64,000 nt of DNA, taken from JBFWUW01 sp050247075 (GTDB taxonomy: Bacteria > Planctomycetota > Planctomycetia > Pirellulales > JBFWUW01). Position 1 is the first letter of the stretch. The number at the start of each line of letters is the position of its first letter. The notes below the pieces were generated by a model, which made no database searches, was not told the DNA's origin, and was given only the letters and a program-made list of their open reading frames with translations. A program made the translations under genes and the position numbers. Positions 1-8,008 of this stretch are shown piece by piece. The stretch lies in contig JBFWUW010000019.1 in assembly GCA_050247075.1 (NCBI GenBank), forward strand, positions 1 through 64,000. Reading direction: 5' to 3'.

Positions 1-18
1 ATTCCATTTTGCCATCCT

Positions 19-72
19 TGGCTCTCCTGTGCGTGTTGGGATTGAACAACCAACAGCATGCCAGGAGAGCCA
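19..72 (+). terminator. nested hairpin, possible terminator of a gene left of the window
   Basis: TGGCTCTCCTG at 19-29 pairs perfectly with CAGGAGAGCCA at 62-72 (11 bp). Inside it TGTTGG pairs with CCAACA. The 3' side continues as ATTTGTTTGG, which is moderately T-rich. It may end a gene lying outside the window. There is no other support for a terminator. Confidence 0.35.
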
Positions 73-179
73 TTTGTTTGGTTAGACCAATTTCAAAAAT
101 AGGTAGGAGTTTTCGGAAAGTGCAGGTACAGGTAAGCGTAGCCGCAAAGCTCCTATCTTGCCGGCTCGATGCTCGGGAC

Positions 180-287
180 CGCGGGCCATCTCCGTAACGG
201 TCGCCAGGCATGGGAACTGAAAACTGACGACTGAAAACTTCCTCACTTCCACCGCGGACCATCTCTGTGACGGTCGCCGGGCATGGG
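180..287. repeat. imperfect direct repeat, two 35-nt units
   Basis: Units at 180-214 and 253-287 share the pattern CGCGG.CCATCTC.GT.ACGGTCGCC.GGCATGGG and differ at only a few positions. They are 73 nt apart. The purpose is unknown; I do not see a third copy in the window. Confidence 0.6.
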
Positions 288-707
288 GCGTCCCAATTCA
301 CCGCCAGCGGCAAGGCGGGAGCAGTCCCGCTACGGGGGGCCAATCGGTCTTACCTGTTCCAAAATTGCCGTGTTTCGGGGGGTTGTGGTGCAGGTTAGCC
401 TGCAAAAAGCGTGAATTTTGGCGAGTGCGCAACGATAGCGCCCCGCGTGACGACCGCGTTTTGAAAATATGGATAGGCCCCGCGGCACGTACCGGTTGGC
501 GGAGGGAGCGGCGAGGAACGTCGTCGCTCCCAAGTTGGCCAATCAGCTGGCAACGGTAGCCGTAACAAGTGGCCCGCCCGATCATTCGTCCGCCACGGCC
601 ATGCTGTTCGAGCACGCGGCGGACGACGATGCTTGGGCGGTTTAGGGGCTTTGCGTCCGTTGGACGTGAAATGGCCACGTCGGCGCGAAAAGCCGGACGC
701 TGGTGAA

Positions 708-770
708 TGTACAATTGTTAATGTTTTTTGTAAACTATTAAAACAGTTATTTAGAAATATATTGTCGGCG
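708..770 (+). promoter_or_regulatory. AT-rich stretch, candidate promoter region of the TIR-APAZ/pAgo operon
   Basis: A run of about 60 nt that is almost free of G and C stands out in this GC-rich DNA, about 290 nt upstream of the TIR-APAZ start. A TTGTAA at 728-733 is followed after 17 nt by TTAGAA at 751-756, a weak match to sigma-70-type boxes. The sequence alone cannot show that it is a promoter. Confidence 0.25.
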
Positions 771-1053
771 GCCGCTCAAGGGCCGGGTGCCTGACGAAAG
801 TTGGTTTGCTCCTCGCCTGCGTGCGCTGGACAGCCCTCGGCGCATCCATCAAGGCCCGCTTATCCCCCCCCCGACTGCTGGAGCACGCGTCCCGCTCCAG
901 GGCGGCCTTCATTCCCGCAGTGCTGGAATCACTCGGCCAGACCTCGTAACATATCTTTCAGCAATGGGTTAAATCATCAACGCAACCGCACGGGCACCAC
1001 GATCAATGGATGGGTGTCCCCTGGCCGTTCCCCGAAGCCACGACGGCCAACGC

Positions 1054-2514
1054 ATGCCACAAGAACCAACACAACAACCCAGGGATGTCTACGACGTCTT
1101 TCTGTGCCATAACGGCGCTGACAAGGACTGGGTGCGAAAGCTCGCAGAGCAAATCGAATCGGAAACATTCGACGGAACCTCAAACGGTAGATCTCTCCGA
1201 GTGTTCTTCGATGAATGGGACATCGACGTCGGAGACAATGTGCTCTTGAGAATAAATCGGGGGCTAACCGCAAGCCGATATGTGGCAGTTGTCATTTCTC
1301 CCGAGATGCTGTCTGCACCGTGGCCAGGCCTGGAATGGACTCACATCGTTGCCGATGACCCGACAAATCGCAGGGGGCGCATCATTCCGCTCTTTCTCCG
1401 AGATTATTCTGAGGCACTCAATCAACAGGCCGATTTGCCCGCTCCATTCAAAGCCCTCAACTGGATTGATTTCCGCCGGCCAGCGGATTTTAAGAGAAGC
1501 TTCCGGAAAATGATTCGCAAAGTTCGCGATGAAGTTCCTGCGCGCGGGCGAAAAAAGGCACCAATAGCGTCACGCCCCAATTCGACAAAACCGTTGGTCT
1601 CGCCGTCAGAAGAAACGTCAGCGTCCCCCGACCGTGTTCCAGACGTGCTCCTGGGAAATCTCCTTCCAGTACAGGATTATCCGAAGACGATTTGGTTTGC
1701 TCCAACGGACGCACGTTTACCTGCCGATGTTCGTGAGAAGGTCGCGGACTCAGCTCAGTTCGTTTTGCAAGACAAAAAGCTTTTCACATTCGCAGATCTT
1801 TCCCGAGACGAAGAACCATTGCGTGCGGCAATCGACGATTCACGCGTGAATTCTCTTCCAGTCTCTGCATGGCGCGATGATCCAGTGCGTTGGCGATGGA
1901 TTATCTCGCTCCTGAATCGGTGTCTCCGTTCGCATCTTGGAAAGCTTCCGATCAAACGCGATGAGAAGATGCGATACTTCTTCAGACCGAATAAAGATGA
2001 GACTGCACGGGTATGGAAGAATGGAAACGATCCAGAACGTACCGTGGCAGATCGAAAGAAGACTCCTGCAGGCGACGAATTCTGGGTTCATCAAGGAGCC
2101 AGGCTCGCGTTTCAGACTCTTGGAGGTCTGCTGTCGATATGCATTGAGCCGTGCTACGTCTTTACTGCCGACGGCAATACACCGATTGAGGGAAAATCCG
2201 TTGGCCCTTTATCGATTAAGTGGGGAGGAAAGGAACGAAACGCAGCCATTCTGCGGCACATTGTTTTTTGGGCGAGGACACTTGCACGTAGACAACCTCG
2301 GATCGAGATTCAGACCGGCGCGCAGCCAATCGTGATCTCCGGAATTCCGGCATTCGCAAGGGCTAACTTTGGCATTGAGTTTGATCATATTGGGGTAAAG
2401 ACACTCCTGGCCCAAGTAGACGATGAGTTACAGGTTGCCGCAGAGTCGCTTTCGAGTTCGTTCTCTCAGGATGACGACGTTGACGAAGCAGAAAGCGAGG
2501 TCACAGATGAATAG
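1054..2514 (+). CDS. TIR-APAZ effector of a short prokaryotic Argonaute (SPARTA-type) system
   Basis: This 486-residue protein begins with a TIR domain (about residues 11-165). It has DVFLCHNGADKDW at 14-26, RVFFDEWDI at 49-57 and LEWTHIV from 93, where Glu94 is in the place of the TIR NADase glutamate. A basic linker follows. From about 197 to 470 comes a region I read as APAZ, with RYFF, FWVHQGARLAF at 343, YVFTADG and a late FGIEFD. The last 17 residues are strongly acidic. The next gene is a short pAgo whose ATG overlaps this stop by 8 nt, which is the main reason for the APAZ call. In characterised SPARTA systems the TIR domain degrades NAD+ once the pAgo binds guide and target. I chose the ATG at 1054, just before the TIR domain; an in-frame ATG at 1006 would add 16 residues. 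Neither start has a clear Shine-Dalgarno. Base composition is lower in GC than in neighbouring genes. Confidence 0.82.
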   Translation: MPQEPTQQPRDVYDVFLCHNGADKDWVRKLAEQIESETFDGTSNGRSLRVFFDEWDIDVGDNVLLRINRGLTASRYVAVVISPEMLSAPWPGLEWTHIVADDPTNRRGRIIPLFLRDYSEALNQQADLPAPFKALNWIDFRRPADFKRSFRKMIRKVRDEVPARGRKKAPIASRPNSTKPLVSPSEETSASPDRVPDVLLGNLLPVQDYPKTIWFAPTDARLPADVREKVADSAQFVLQDKKLFTFADLSRDEEPLRAAIDDSRVNSLPVSAWRDDPVRWRWIISLLNRCLRSHLGKLPIKRDEKMRYFFRPNKDETARVWKNGNDPERTVADRKKTPAGDEFWVHQGARLAFQTLGGLLSICIEPCYVFTADGNTPIEGKSVGPLSIKWGGKERNAAILRHIVFWARTLARRQPRIEIQTGAQPIVISGIPAFARANFGIEFDHIGVKTLLAQVDDELQVAAESLSSSFSQDDDVDEAESEVTDE

Positions 2515-4102
2515 TCCGCGACACCAATCGGCATCCGAGCGTTTAACAGACAAACTGCTCAAAGAAGCGGAGCCGACTTTCGTGACATGGCACGCAGCGG
2601 AGCCGAAGCTGCTCTTTGCAAATCGAATGCGATGCGAAGACCCCAAGACCGGTTTGTCCGAATTCGGACCTGCAGCTCTCGATTCAACCCCTCGAACGAG
2701 TATTCGAGTCGCTGCGATCGGTACTGGCGAAACGATTCAACTTCTGAAGAATTGGGCCGAAACGGCACGTAGCTGTGTCTATGCCGGACTCAACTCGAAA
2801 GGCCAGCCCTTTGATCCCCTTGTCGCCCCGAGATTCCCCGGTTTTGACTTCGAAAGTCCGTTTCGGTGTAACTTGGAATTCGATGATCGTTTGACTGTCA
2901 CTCTTACGGATCGCGACGTGTTGGAAATCACCAGATGCAGCGAATTTTCGCAAAGGGTCAAGGCTGCAATCGACCTCATCACGGCAAAGCTTCGTGTGCT
3001 TGCAGACCGCGAGCCTGTTCCGGATGTCGCCGTAATCGCTATGCCGAAAGAGCTCGAAGACAGTATTGGACCATCGGCCCGTGCCGATCAACCACGACCT
3101 CGGATGAGATCAAAAACTGAAAAGAAAGCGGAAAAACGATTGGCGGCGGACCGCAAGTCTGGCCAACTACATTTCGACTTCGGCGATAAACATAGTGAAG
3201 TCGAATCTGAGTTGTCTCTTCTATTCCGTGATTTTCACAATTCGTTGAAAGCTCACGCGATGAAGGCGAAACTGCCAACGCAGCTTGTCTGGAATAGCAC
3301 GTTACTTGGGGGAAGGACCAAAGAGAATCCGGCTACGACAGCCTGGAACTTCTTTACGGCACTGTATTACAAAGCAGGCAACATGCCGTGGGAGCTTGAG
3401 TTTGGCACGAATCGAACATGCTTTGTAGGCATCACGTTCTATCGCGAGTCAGCCGATCCCAACTCTCCCACGCGAACATGCCTTGCACAAGCCTTTTCCG
3501 AGACAGGAGAGGGATTGGTTCTTCGGGGTGAACGCGTTGAGTGGGACAAGGAACGGGACAGGAAACCACACTTGACACAAGGTGTTGCCGAATCGCTGCT
3601 GAGGCAGGTGCTTGAGCTATACAAGGAACATTTCAATGGGCCACCGAACCGTGTCGTTATTCACAAGACGTCACGGTATTGGCCAGAGGAACTCACTGGT
3701 TTACGAGCTGCACTTGGAGACGTACATTCGTACGACTTTCTTGCAATTGAACGTCGTGGAATCCGATTCCTTCGCATGGGAAAAGAGCCGCCCGTGCGAG
3801 GCTCGGTGATTCAATTGGCAAAGAGGAACTACCTGATTTATACGCAAGGCTATGTCCCGTTCTTGCGACAATACCCTGGCCCCGGAATTCCGAATCCTCT
3901 TGAAATTGTGGAACATCATGGCGACTCGTCTGCCGAGCGTGTGTGCTCGGAAATCCTGGCGCTTACGAAGCTGAATTGGAACACATGCAAGTTCGCTAGC
4001 GCGGAGCCAATCACGATTGCCTTTTCTCGGCAGGTGGCGACGATCATCAAGGAAATGCCGGCCGACGTTGAACCATCGACGAAGTATCGGTTCTACATGT
4101 AA
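2507..4102 (+). CDS. short prokaryotic Argonaute (MID-PIWI), catalytically inactive
   Basis: The protein has 531 residues and no PAZ domain. The N-terminal half looks like MID: IRVAAIGTGETIQLL from 66, FPGF at 110-113, DVAVIAMP at 173-180, then SLKAHAMKAKLPTQ at 246-259, where Lys248 and Gln259 fit the 5'-phosphate pocket. The PIWI part has FVGITFYRE at 306-314, VVIHKTSRYW at 383-392, GYVPFLRQYPG and LTKLNWNTC at 486-494, with SRQV and the C-terminal YRFYM. The first catalytic Asp (VGID in active Argonautes) is Thr310, and the IHRDG aspartate is replaced in IHKTS, so target cleavage is not expected. The start at 2507 follows GAGG at 2497-2500 and overlaps the upstream stop by 8 nt, so the two proteins are probably made together and form a complex. 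It would act as the guide-binding sensor of the TIR-APAZ effector. Confidence 0.85.
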   Translation: MNSPRHQSASERLTDKLLKEAEPTFVTWHAAEPKLLFANRMRCEDPKTGLSEFGPAALDSTPRTSIRVAAIGTGETIQLLKNWAETARSCVYAGLNSKGQPFDPLVAPRFPGFDFESPFRCNLEFDDRLTVTLTDRDVLEITRCSEFSQRVKAAIDLITAKLRVLADREPVPDVAVIAMPKELEDSIGPSARADQPRPRMRSKTEKKAEKRLAADRKSGQLHFDFGDKHSEVESELSLLFRDFHNSLKAHAMKAKLPTQLVWNSTLLGGRTKENPATTAWNFFTALYYKAGNMPWELEFGTNRTCFVGITFYRESADPNSPTRTCLAQAFSETGEGLVLRGERVEWDKERDRKPHLTQGVAESLLRQVLELYKEHFNGPPNRVVIHKTSRYWPEELTGLRAALGDVHSYDFLAIERRGIRFLRMGKEPPVRGSVIQLAKRNYLIYTQGYVPFLRQYPGPGIPNPLEIVEHHGDSSAERVCSEILALTKLNWNTCKFASAEPITIAFSRQVATIIKEMPADVEPSTKYRFYM

Positions 4103-4116
4103 GGAGAGTTGGAGAC

Positions 4117-4146
4117 AGCCATCCTTTCCATCTGGAAAAGATGGCT
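4117..4146 (+). terminator. hairpin after the pAgo gene
   Basis: AGCCATCCTTTCCA (4117-4130) pairs with TGGAAAAGATGGCT (4133-4146) with a single mismatch, beginning 15 nt after the pAgo stop codon. No T-run follows, so it is a terminator-like or mRNA-end hairpin rather than a classic intrinsic terminator. Confidence 0.5.
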
Positions 4147-4288
4147 AAACACAATGCTACTCGCTGCTGAAGGAAGGGTGGCTGCACGCGCCAGGGGAAT
4201 GCATCCTTGGTGTTGGCTTCGGCTAGTCGGGTTTTGGTGCGATGAACGGCCGATAGCGGCGGGCGACTTCACGCGGCGTCCCTGGCGA

Positions 4289-5374
4289 TTACGGATCGCC
4301 GGCGGCCTCTGTAAGGAAGGTTGGCTTTACGCGCAGCATGATCCCGGCCCGCGATGAGAGCGCCAAGCCGTATTGCGTCGCTGAGGCCTCGGAGCCGCGG
4401 TACTGCAATGTGATGACTCCTTGCTCGGCGTCGGCCCGCACCGAGCCCGCGACGTAACCCGACACCGTATTCAGCACCTTCTCGGCCGCGGCCAGATCGA
4501 CCTGGCCTGGGCCAAAGAGTGGAAACGCAACCGTTTGTAAAACGGGCTCGATGGGTGCAACCACAACGGGAGGGGGCAGCGCGGGCGTGGCGATTTGTGT
4601 GTCGGGAAGCGGATTTCTTGCCTGTGGCGCGCGGGTTGGCGGCAAGAACGGGCTCGACCGCGCGCGGGGAGAGCCACCCTCGTAGCGGGCCATGAAGACC
4701 GCCACCATTCCCAAGGCGAGCAACGCCGGGATGAGCGTGGAGACCAGCACGGCGAAGGCTTTGATGGTGCGCCCCTTTCGCGTGATCATGTAAATCAGCC
4801 AGTAGTAAGGGACCAACAGCACCAGCAGGCCTTGAACCGTGGCCTCTTGAAAGGCGATCACAATCATCCAGATACGGCCGCCGAACAGCAGGCCAAGCGC
4901 ACAGAGGATGGCCACCACCGAGGCTCCCATCGCCAGCGGTTCGGAAAACAACCCGGCCAGGGTCAACAGCAGCAGCACTCCGGCGATGATGGCGTGGGCC
5001 AGGGCCAGCCGAATCAAGAAGCCCTTGAGCGTTTGATCGGACGACGCTCGCCCTCGCCAGGTGGCGGGCTTTGGTGGATGTGGCGATCCGCCGACGCCCG
5101 CCGTTGGGTTCCAGGGGGGCGCGCCGATGCTCGGCGGATTTGACGGGATGGGGAATTGCGGCATCGCCAAGGGATTCGTGAGCGGATTGGCCAGCGGACT
5201 GACGGGCGCGGGCGGCGGGGGGGCCGGCGGCTGTGCCGCGGCGGGGCCGCCGGCTGGGGCAACAGGGGGCTTAATCAACAGCGCGTGGCTACACTTGGGA
5301 CAGGCAAAACGGCCATGCTTGCCCTCCTCGACTTTGATCCGCACGCCACAGCCCGGACAAGAAACCACTTTCAT
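4289..5374 (-). CDS. zinc-ribbon membrane protein with Pro-rich linker
   Basis: This 361-residue protein starts with a four-cysteine zinc ribbon (CPGC at 6-9, CPKC at 25-28, MJ0042-like). A long Pro/Ala-rich linker (about 35-105) comes next, then about four membrane segments between 120 and 230. The C-terminal part, outside the membrane, begins with another Pro-rich stretch. The start at 5374 is preceded by AGGTGA at a good distance; longer in-frame starts would add non-conserved sequence. The same plan (ribbon, linker, membrane segments) recurs in the protein at 23253-24251. Such proteins are common in planctomycetes and have no known function. I cannot assign a role beyond membrane location with a cytoplasmic metal-binding head. 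Confidence 0.75.
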   Translation of the reverse strand: MKVVSCPGCGVRIKVEEGKHGRFACPKCSHALLIKPPVAPAGGPAAAQPPAPPPPAPVSPLANPLTNPLAMPQFPIPSNPPSIGAPPWNPTAGVGGSPHPPKPATWRGRASSDQTLKGFLIRLALAHAIIAGVLLLLTLAGLFSEPLAMGASVVAILCALGLLFGGRIWMIVIAFQEATVQGLLVLLVPYYWLIYMITRKGRTIKAFAVLVSTLIPALLALGMVAVFMARYEGGSPRARSSPFLPPTRAPQARNPLPDTQIATPALPPPVVVAPIEPVLQTVAFPLFGPGQVDLAAAEKVLNTVSGYVAGSVRADAEQGVITLQYRGSEASATQYGLALSSRAGIMLRVKPTFLTEAAGDP

Positions 5375-5475
5375 CGCGTTCTCACCTCGTTCTTTCCGCC
5401 GCTGCGGGGTTAGGCCATTCGGGATGGCCTTGCTTCTCGGTTGGTAAAGTCGATTGTCCCCGATGCCAGGTTCGC

Positions 5476-6726
5476 CTATTGCGCCAGCAAAAACGCTGCT
5501 AATTCTTGGGCGGCTTTGTCTTGGCCGGCGGGGTTGAAATGCCCGTCCAGCGGATAGTACAGCGGTTGTCGGCTGTTGCGAAAGGTGTTGGTCAAATCGA
5601 GGCAGGGAACGGATTGCTCGCGGCACCAGGTGGCCAGCGCCTGTTGCGTGCGGCCTGGCCGATGCAGCCATTCCTGGGCCACATCGTAACCGAGCAAACG
5701 GTCGTAGTCCGCGACGGCCTGGTCCACCTGGCAACCGGCCGGCAAAATGGCCAGCACGAAGCGGGCCTGGTCCTGAGCGGCCACGGCCAAGAACCGCTCC
5801 AGATGGCTTGTAGTGCGGGGCCAGGCCCGCTCGAAAAAGGGATCGCCCGGATCGATGGCATCGCGAAATCGCTCTGGCTCAAAGCAGCCATGAAACACAC
5901 GCCACGGTTGCAACAGGCCGCTCTCTACATCGCGGCGAATTTCCAGCGGCAGCGCCAGGTAGTGTTGCTCGGCCAGGCCGGGGTCGCGGCCGCGGTTGCT
6001 AGCCGCCTCACGGACCGCCGCGACGACATCCCGCGCCGTCCGCTGGCCGCGCTGCTGCCGGTCTTGCATGGCCTGCTTGCGCATGGCGAGTTCCAGGTAC
6101 AAGTTGGGCAGGCAGCCATAAGCCGCGCGACGTACTACGCCGGGCGGATGCCAGCCCGCCAGTTCGCGTTCGTTGGACTCTTCCACCACTTCGGCCAGGT
6201 CGTTTCCCAGGAAGTAGGCCAGCACGATGACATCGGGCCGCCAGGGCCGGACAACCTGCTGATACAGGTCGAGCTCGCGGATGGTGCTGCTGCCCGACCG
6301 GCCGACGTTGATGACCTCCACGTTTCGCGGATCGCCCGCCCGCCGTAACGATTCTGTCAGCCGCTGCTTCAACCGCGTCGTCAACAAGTCGGCCTCGGCC
6401 ACGCCGTAACCGGCGACCAGGGAATCTCCCACCACGGCAATGCGCCAAGTATCGGGCGACCGGGCGCGGGGGTACTCCTGGCCCCGCAAGCCCAGGCTGT
6501 TGGTGCGGTATTCGTAGTCGAACTCCGTCGAATGATGCCGGATGGAAACATGCGGCGACAACCGCAAACGGTGCCGCGTGGCGATGCCGCTCGTCCAGCC
6601 GAGAGTGGCATCTCCCGCTTTCAGCGCCAATAACGTGGCAGCCGTGGCCAGCAACAGCCTCGCCAACCACCACCGCACCCGGCGGTAGCGTGAAGGCCGT
6701 TGAACGGGATGTGGTGAGTCTGCCAT
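5476..6726 (-). CDS. SGNH/GDSL-family hydrolase, membrane-anchored
   Basis: The 416-residue protein has a basic N-terminus and one membrane segment (about 20-38), followed by an SGNH domain. VVGDS at 98-102 places the nucleophile at Ser102, INVGRSGSST follows block II, GND at 174-176 is block III, and DGHFN near the C-terminus supplies the Asp-His pair. Members with this layout act on acetylated sugars or lipids at the cell surface; the substrate cannot be read from the sequence. The segment TNSLGLRG before the GDS block is common in this planctomycete SGNH group. It is encoded 101 nt upstream of the zinc-ribbon gene on the same strand. Confidence 0.82.
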   Translation of the reverse strand: MADSPHPVQRPSRYRRVRWWLARLLLATAATLLALKAGDATLGWTSGIATRHRLRLSPHVSIRHHSTEFDYEYRTNSLGLRGQEYPRARSPDTWRIAVVGDSLVAGYGVAEADLLTTRLKQRLTESLRRAGDPRNVEVINVGRSGSSTIRELDLYQQVVRPWRPDVIVLAYFLGNDLAEVVEESNERELAGWHPPGVVRRAAYGCLPNLYLELAMRKQAMQDRQQRGQRTARDVVAAVREAASNRGRDPGLAEQHYLALPLEIRRDVESGLLQPWRVFHGCFEPERFRDAIDPGDPFFERAWPRTTSHLERFLAVAAQDQARFVLAILPAGCQVDQAVADYDRLLGYDVAQEWLHRPGRTQQALATWCREQSVPCLDLTNTFRNSRQPLYYPLDGHFNPAGQDKAAQELAAFLLAQ

Positions 6727-7221
6727 GCGATTATCAGTCCATGAAGGGCAAACGCGGAGATCGGGAGGACAAACCGCCTGCTGATCGGCTTCGGTTTGCC
6801 CCCGCGCGGCCGCCCAATCGGGCCGGTGCCCGCGGGCACTTTCCTACCAGAGTTCTTGGCATTGGATTTTAGATTCGTTTGTTGTTATCTCCTCCCGTGG
6901 ATCGAGCTGGCAATCGCTGCCTGATCCTCGCTACGCGTTCTATTCTACGGTGGTGTATCATCGAACGCTGTTCGTTTCCCCCACGATTTCATGGGTTTTG
7001 CGGTAGCGGTCTCCGCTACCTCGCCCAGTAGTTATGAGGGGCTTTGCTTCCTGATCCACGTTACTTCACGGTTGTCGCGAGCAACACAGAGAAAGCCATT
7101 TTGCACGTAGAATCGCGAGTTTTCCGGAAGTTTGTGTCAGGCCAGGCTGGGGGAAGAGGGGCCGGCGTCAACTTCGACTATCCCTGCGCAAAAAATCTCG
7201 TGCGACAATGACCGGCCGCCG
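6727..7221. other. intergenic region upstream of the SGNH hydrolase
   Basis: There is no gene in these 495 nt. The only structure I can point to is a perfect 8-bp hairpin, GGTAGCGG (7002-7009) with CCGCTACC (7013-7020) around a 3-nt loop. The promoter of the SGNH gene should lie near 6727-6850 on the minus strand, but I do not recognise its boxes. Confidence 0.5.
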
Positions 7222-7890
7222 CTACAGCACGCCGTACTTCTTGAAAACGTCTTGGGCTAACATGCCGCCGCGGATGCTGTCGCGGACGACGTTCTCGGCA
7301 TGGACTTTGGCCCAGGCGTTGCGGATGGCTTCGGTCTCTAGTTCGCGCGGCACGACCACCACGCCGTCGCGGTCGGCGATCACCAGGTCGCCGGGGCGAA
7401 AGACCACGCCGTCAATCTCCACCGGCACGTCGATATCGACCACCCGCTGCCGGTTGAGGCTGTCGTAGACGCATGTGCCGCGGGCGTAGACCGCGAAATT
7501 CATGTCGTGCATTTTGCGGACATCGCGGACCGCGCCATCCACGATAGCCCCCACGCAACCGCGGTTTTGCGCCGCGGTCGAAAGCAGCTCGCCCCAAATG
7601 CCCGACCGAAACGACCCCCCCGCGGCGGCAATCAGCACGTCGTCGGGCTGGCAGGCATCGACCGCTTGCAGCTCCAAGGCATAGGGGTGCGGGTCGGCAT
7701 GCGCCATATCGGCCCATAACGTGGTGCGGCAACGGCCGACCAAGACGGCATCTAACGTCAACGGGGGCAAAGCCACCCGCGGCGATTGGCGCGGGCGGCC
7801 GAGCGCGTCCAGCACGTCGCTGACCACGGCGCTGTACAAGCTTTCGCGGATCATCGGCAGCGTGATCTGGCTGGGGACATCGGTCTGCAT
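7222..7890 (-). CDS. RraA-like / 4-hydroxy-4-methyl-2-oxoglutarate aldolase family protein
   Basis: This 222-residue protein has the RraA fold signature: SDVLDALG at 24-31, GGSFRSGIWGELLSTAA at 91-107 and GAIVDGAVRD at 114-123, with the Arg122-Asp123 pair that binds substrate and metal in the HMG/CHA aldolases. FRPGDLVIADRDGVVVVP follows, as is usual. The family cleaves 4-carboxy-4-hydroxy-2-oxoadipate-type substrates or decarboxylates oxaloacetate; some members instead inhibit RNase E. The intact active-site motif favours an enzyme. The ATG at 7890 gives a normal family length; upstream in-frame sequence is not RraA-like. No Shine-Dalgarno is visible. Confidence 0.82.
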   Translation of the reverse strand: MQTDVPSQITLPMIRESLYSAVVSDVLDALGRPRQSPRVALPPLTLDAVLVGRCRTTLWADMAHADPHPYALELQAVDACQPDDVLIAAAGGSFRSGIWGELLSTAAQNRGCVGAIVDGAVRDVRKMHDMNFAVYARGTCVYDSLNRQRVVDIDVPVEIDGVVFRPGDLVIADRDGVVVVPRELETEAIRNAWAKVHAENVVRDSIRGGMLAQDVFKKYGVL

Positions 7891-7933
7891 GGGTTTGTCC
7901 GAGGAGGGAGGGTGGCAAGAGTGCCAATAACAA

Positions 7934-7966
7934 CGGGAGGCGAAACCACTGGGGCTTCGCCTCCCG
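7934..7966 (-). terminator. intrinsic terminator of the glutathione peroxidase gene
   Basis: CGGGAGGCGAA (7934-7944) pairs perfectly with TTCGCCTCCCG (7956-7966), an 11-bp GC-rich stem. On the minus strand it is followed by the T-rich TTGTTATTGG. It lies 43 nt after the stop of the gene at 8009-8581. Confidence 0.65.
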
Positions 7967-8008
7967 ATAATCACGGAGCGATCCGGCGGCAGCCGGCCGG
8001 ACCAAAAA

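Larger units (their letters stand above)
1..1053. other. gene-poor 5' region upstream of the pAgo operon
   Basis: I find no convincing gene here. The open frames are short, lack family signatures and read like GC-rich noise. What can be seen is a nested hairpin at 19-72, an imperfect direct repeat (180-214 and 253-287), a word-like run of ACTGAAAACTGACGACTGAAAAC near 214-236 (written here only as its repeated ACTGAAAAC words), and an AT-rich patch at about 708-770 that contrasts with the GC-rich surroundings. The region could hold the promoter of the operon that follows or be the remains of decayed genes. Confidence 0.6.

Noticed and set aside
298..714. 138-codon open frame on the minus strand in the 5' gap
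   Set aside because: No signature, Arg- and Pro-rich composition typical of a GC-rich antisense frame, and no ribosome binding site.
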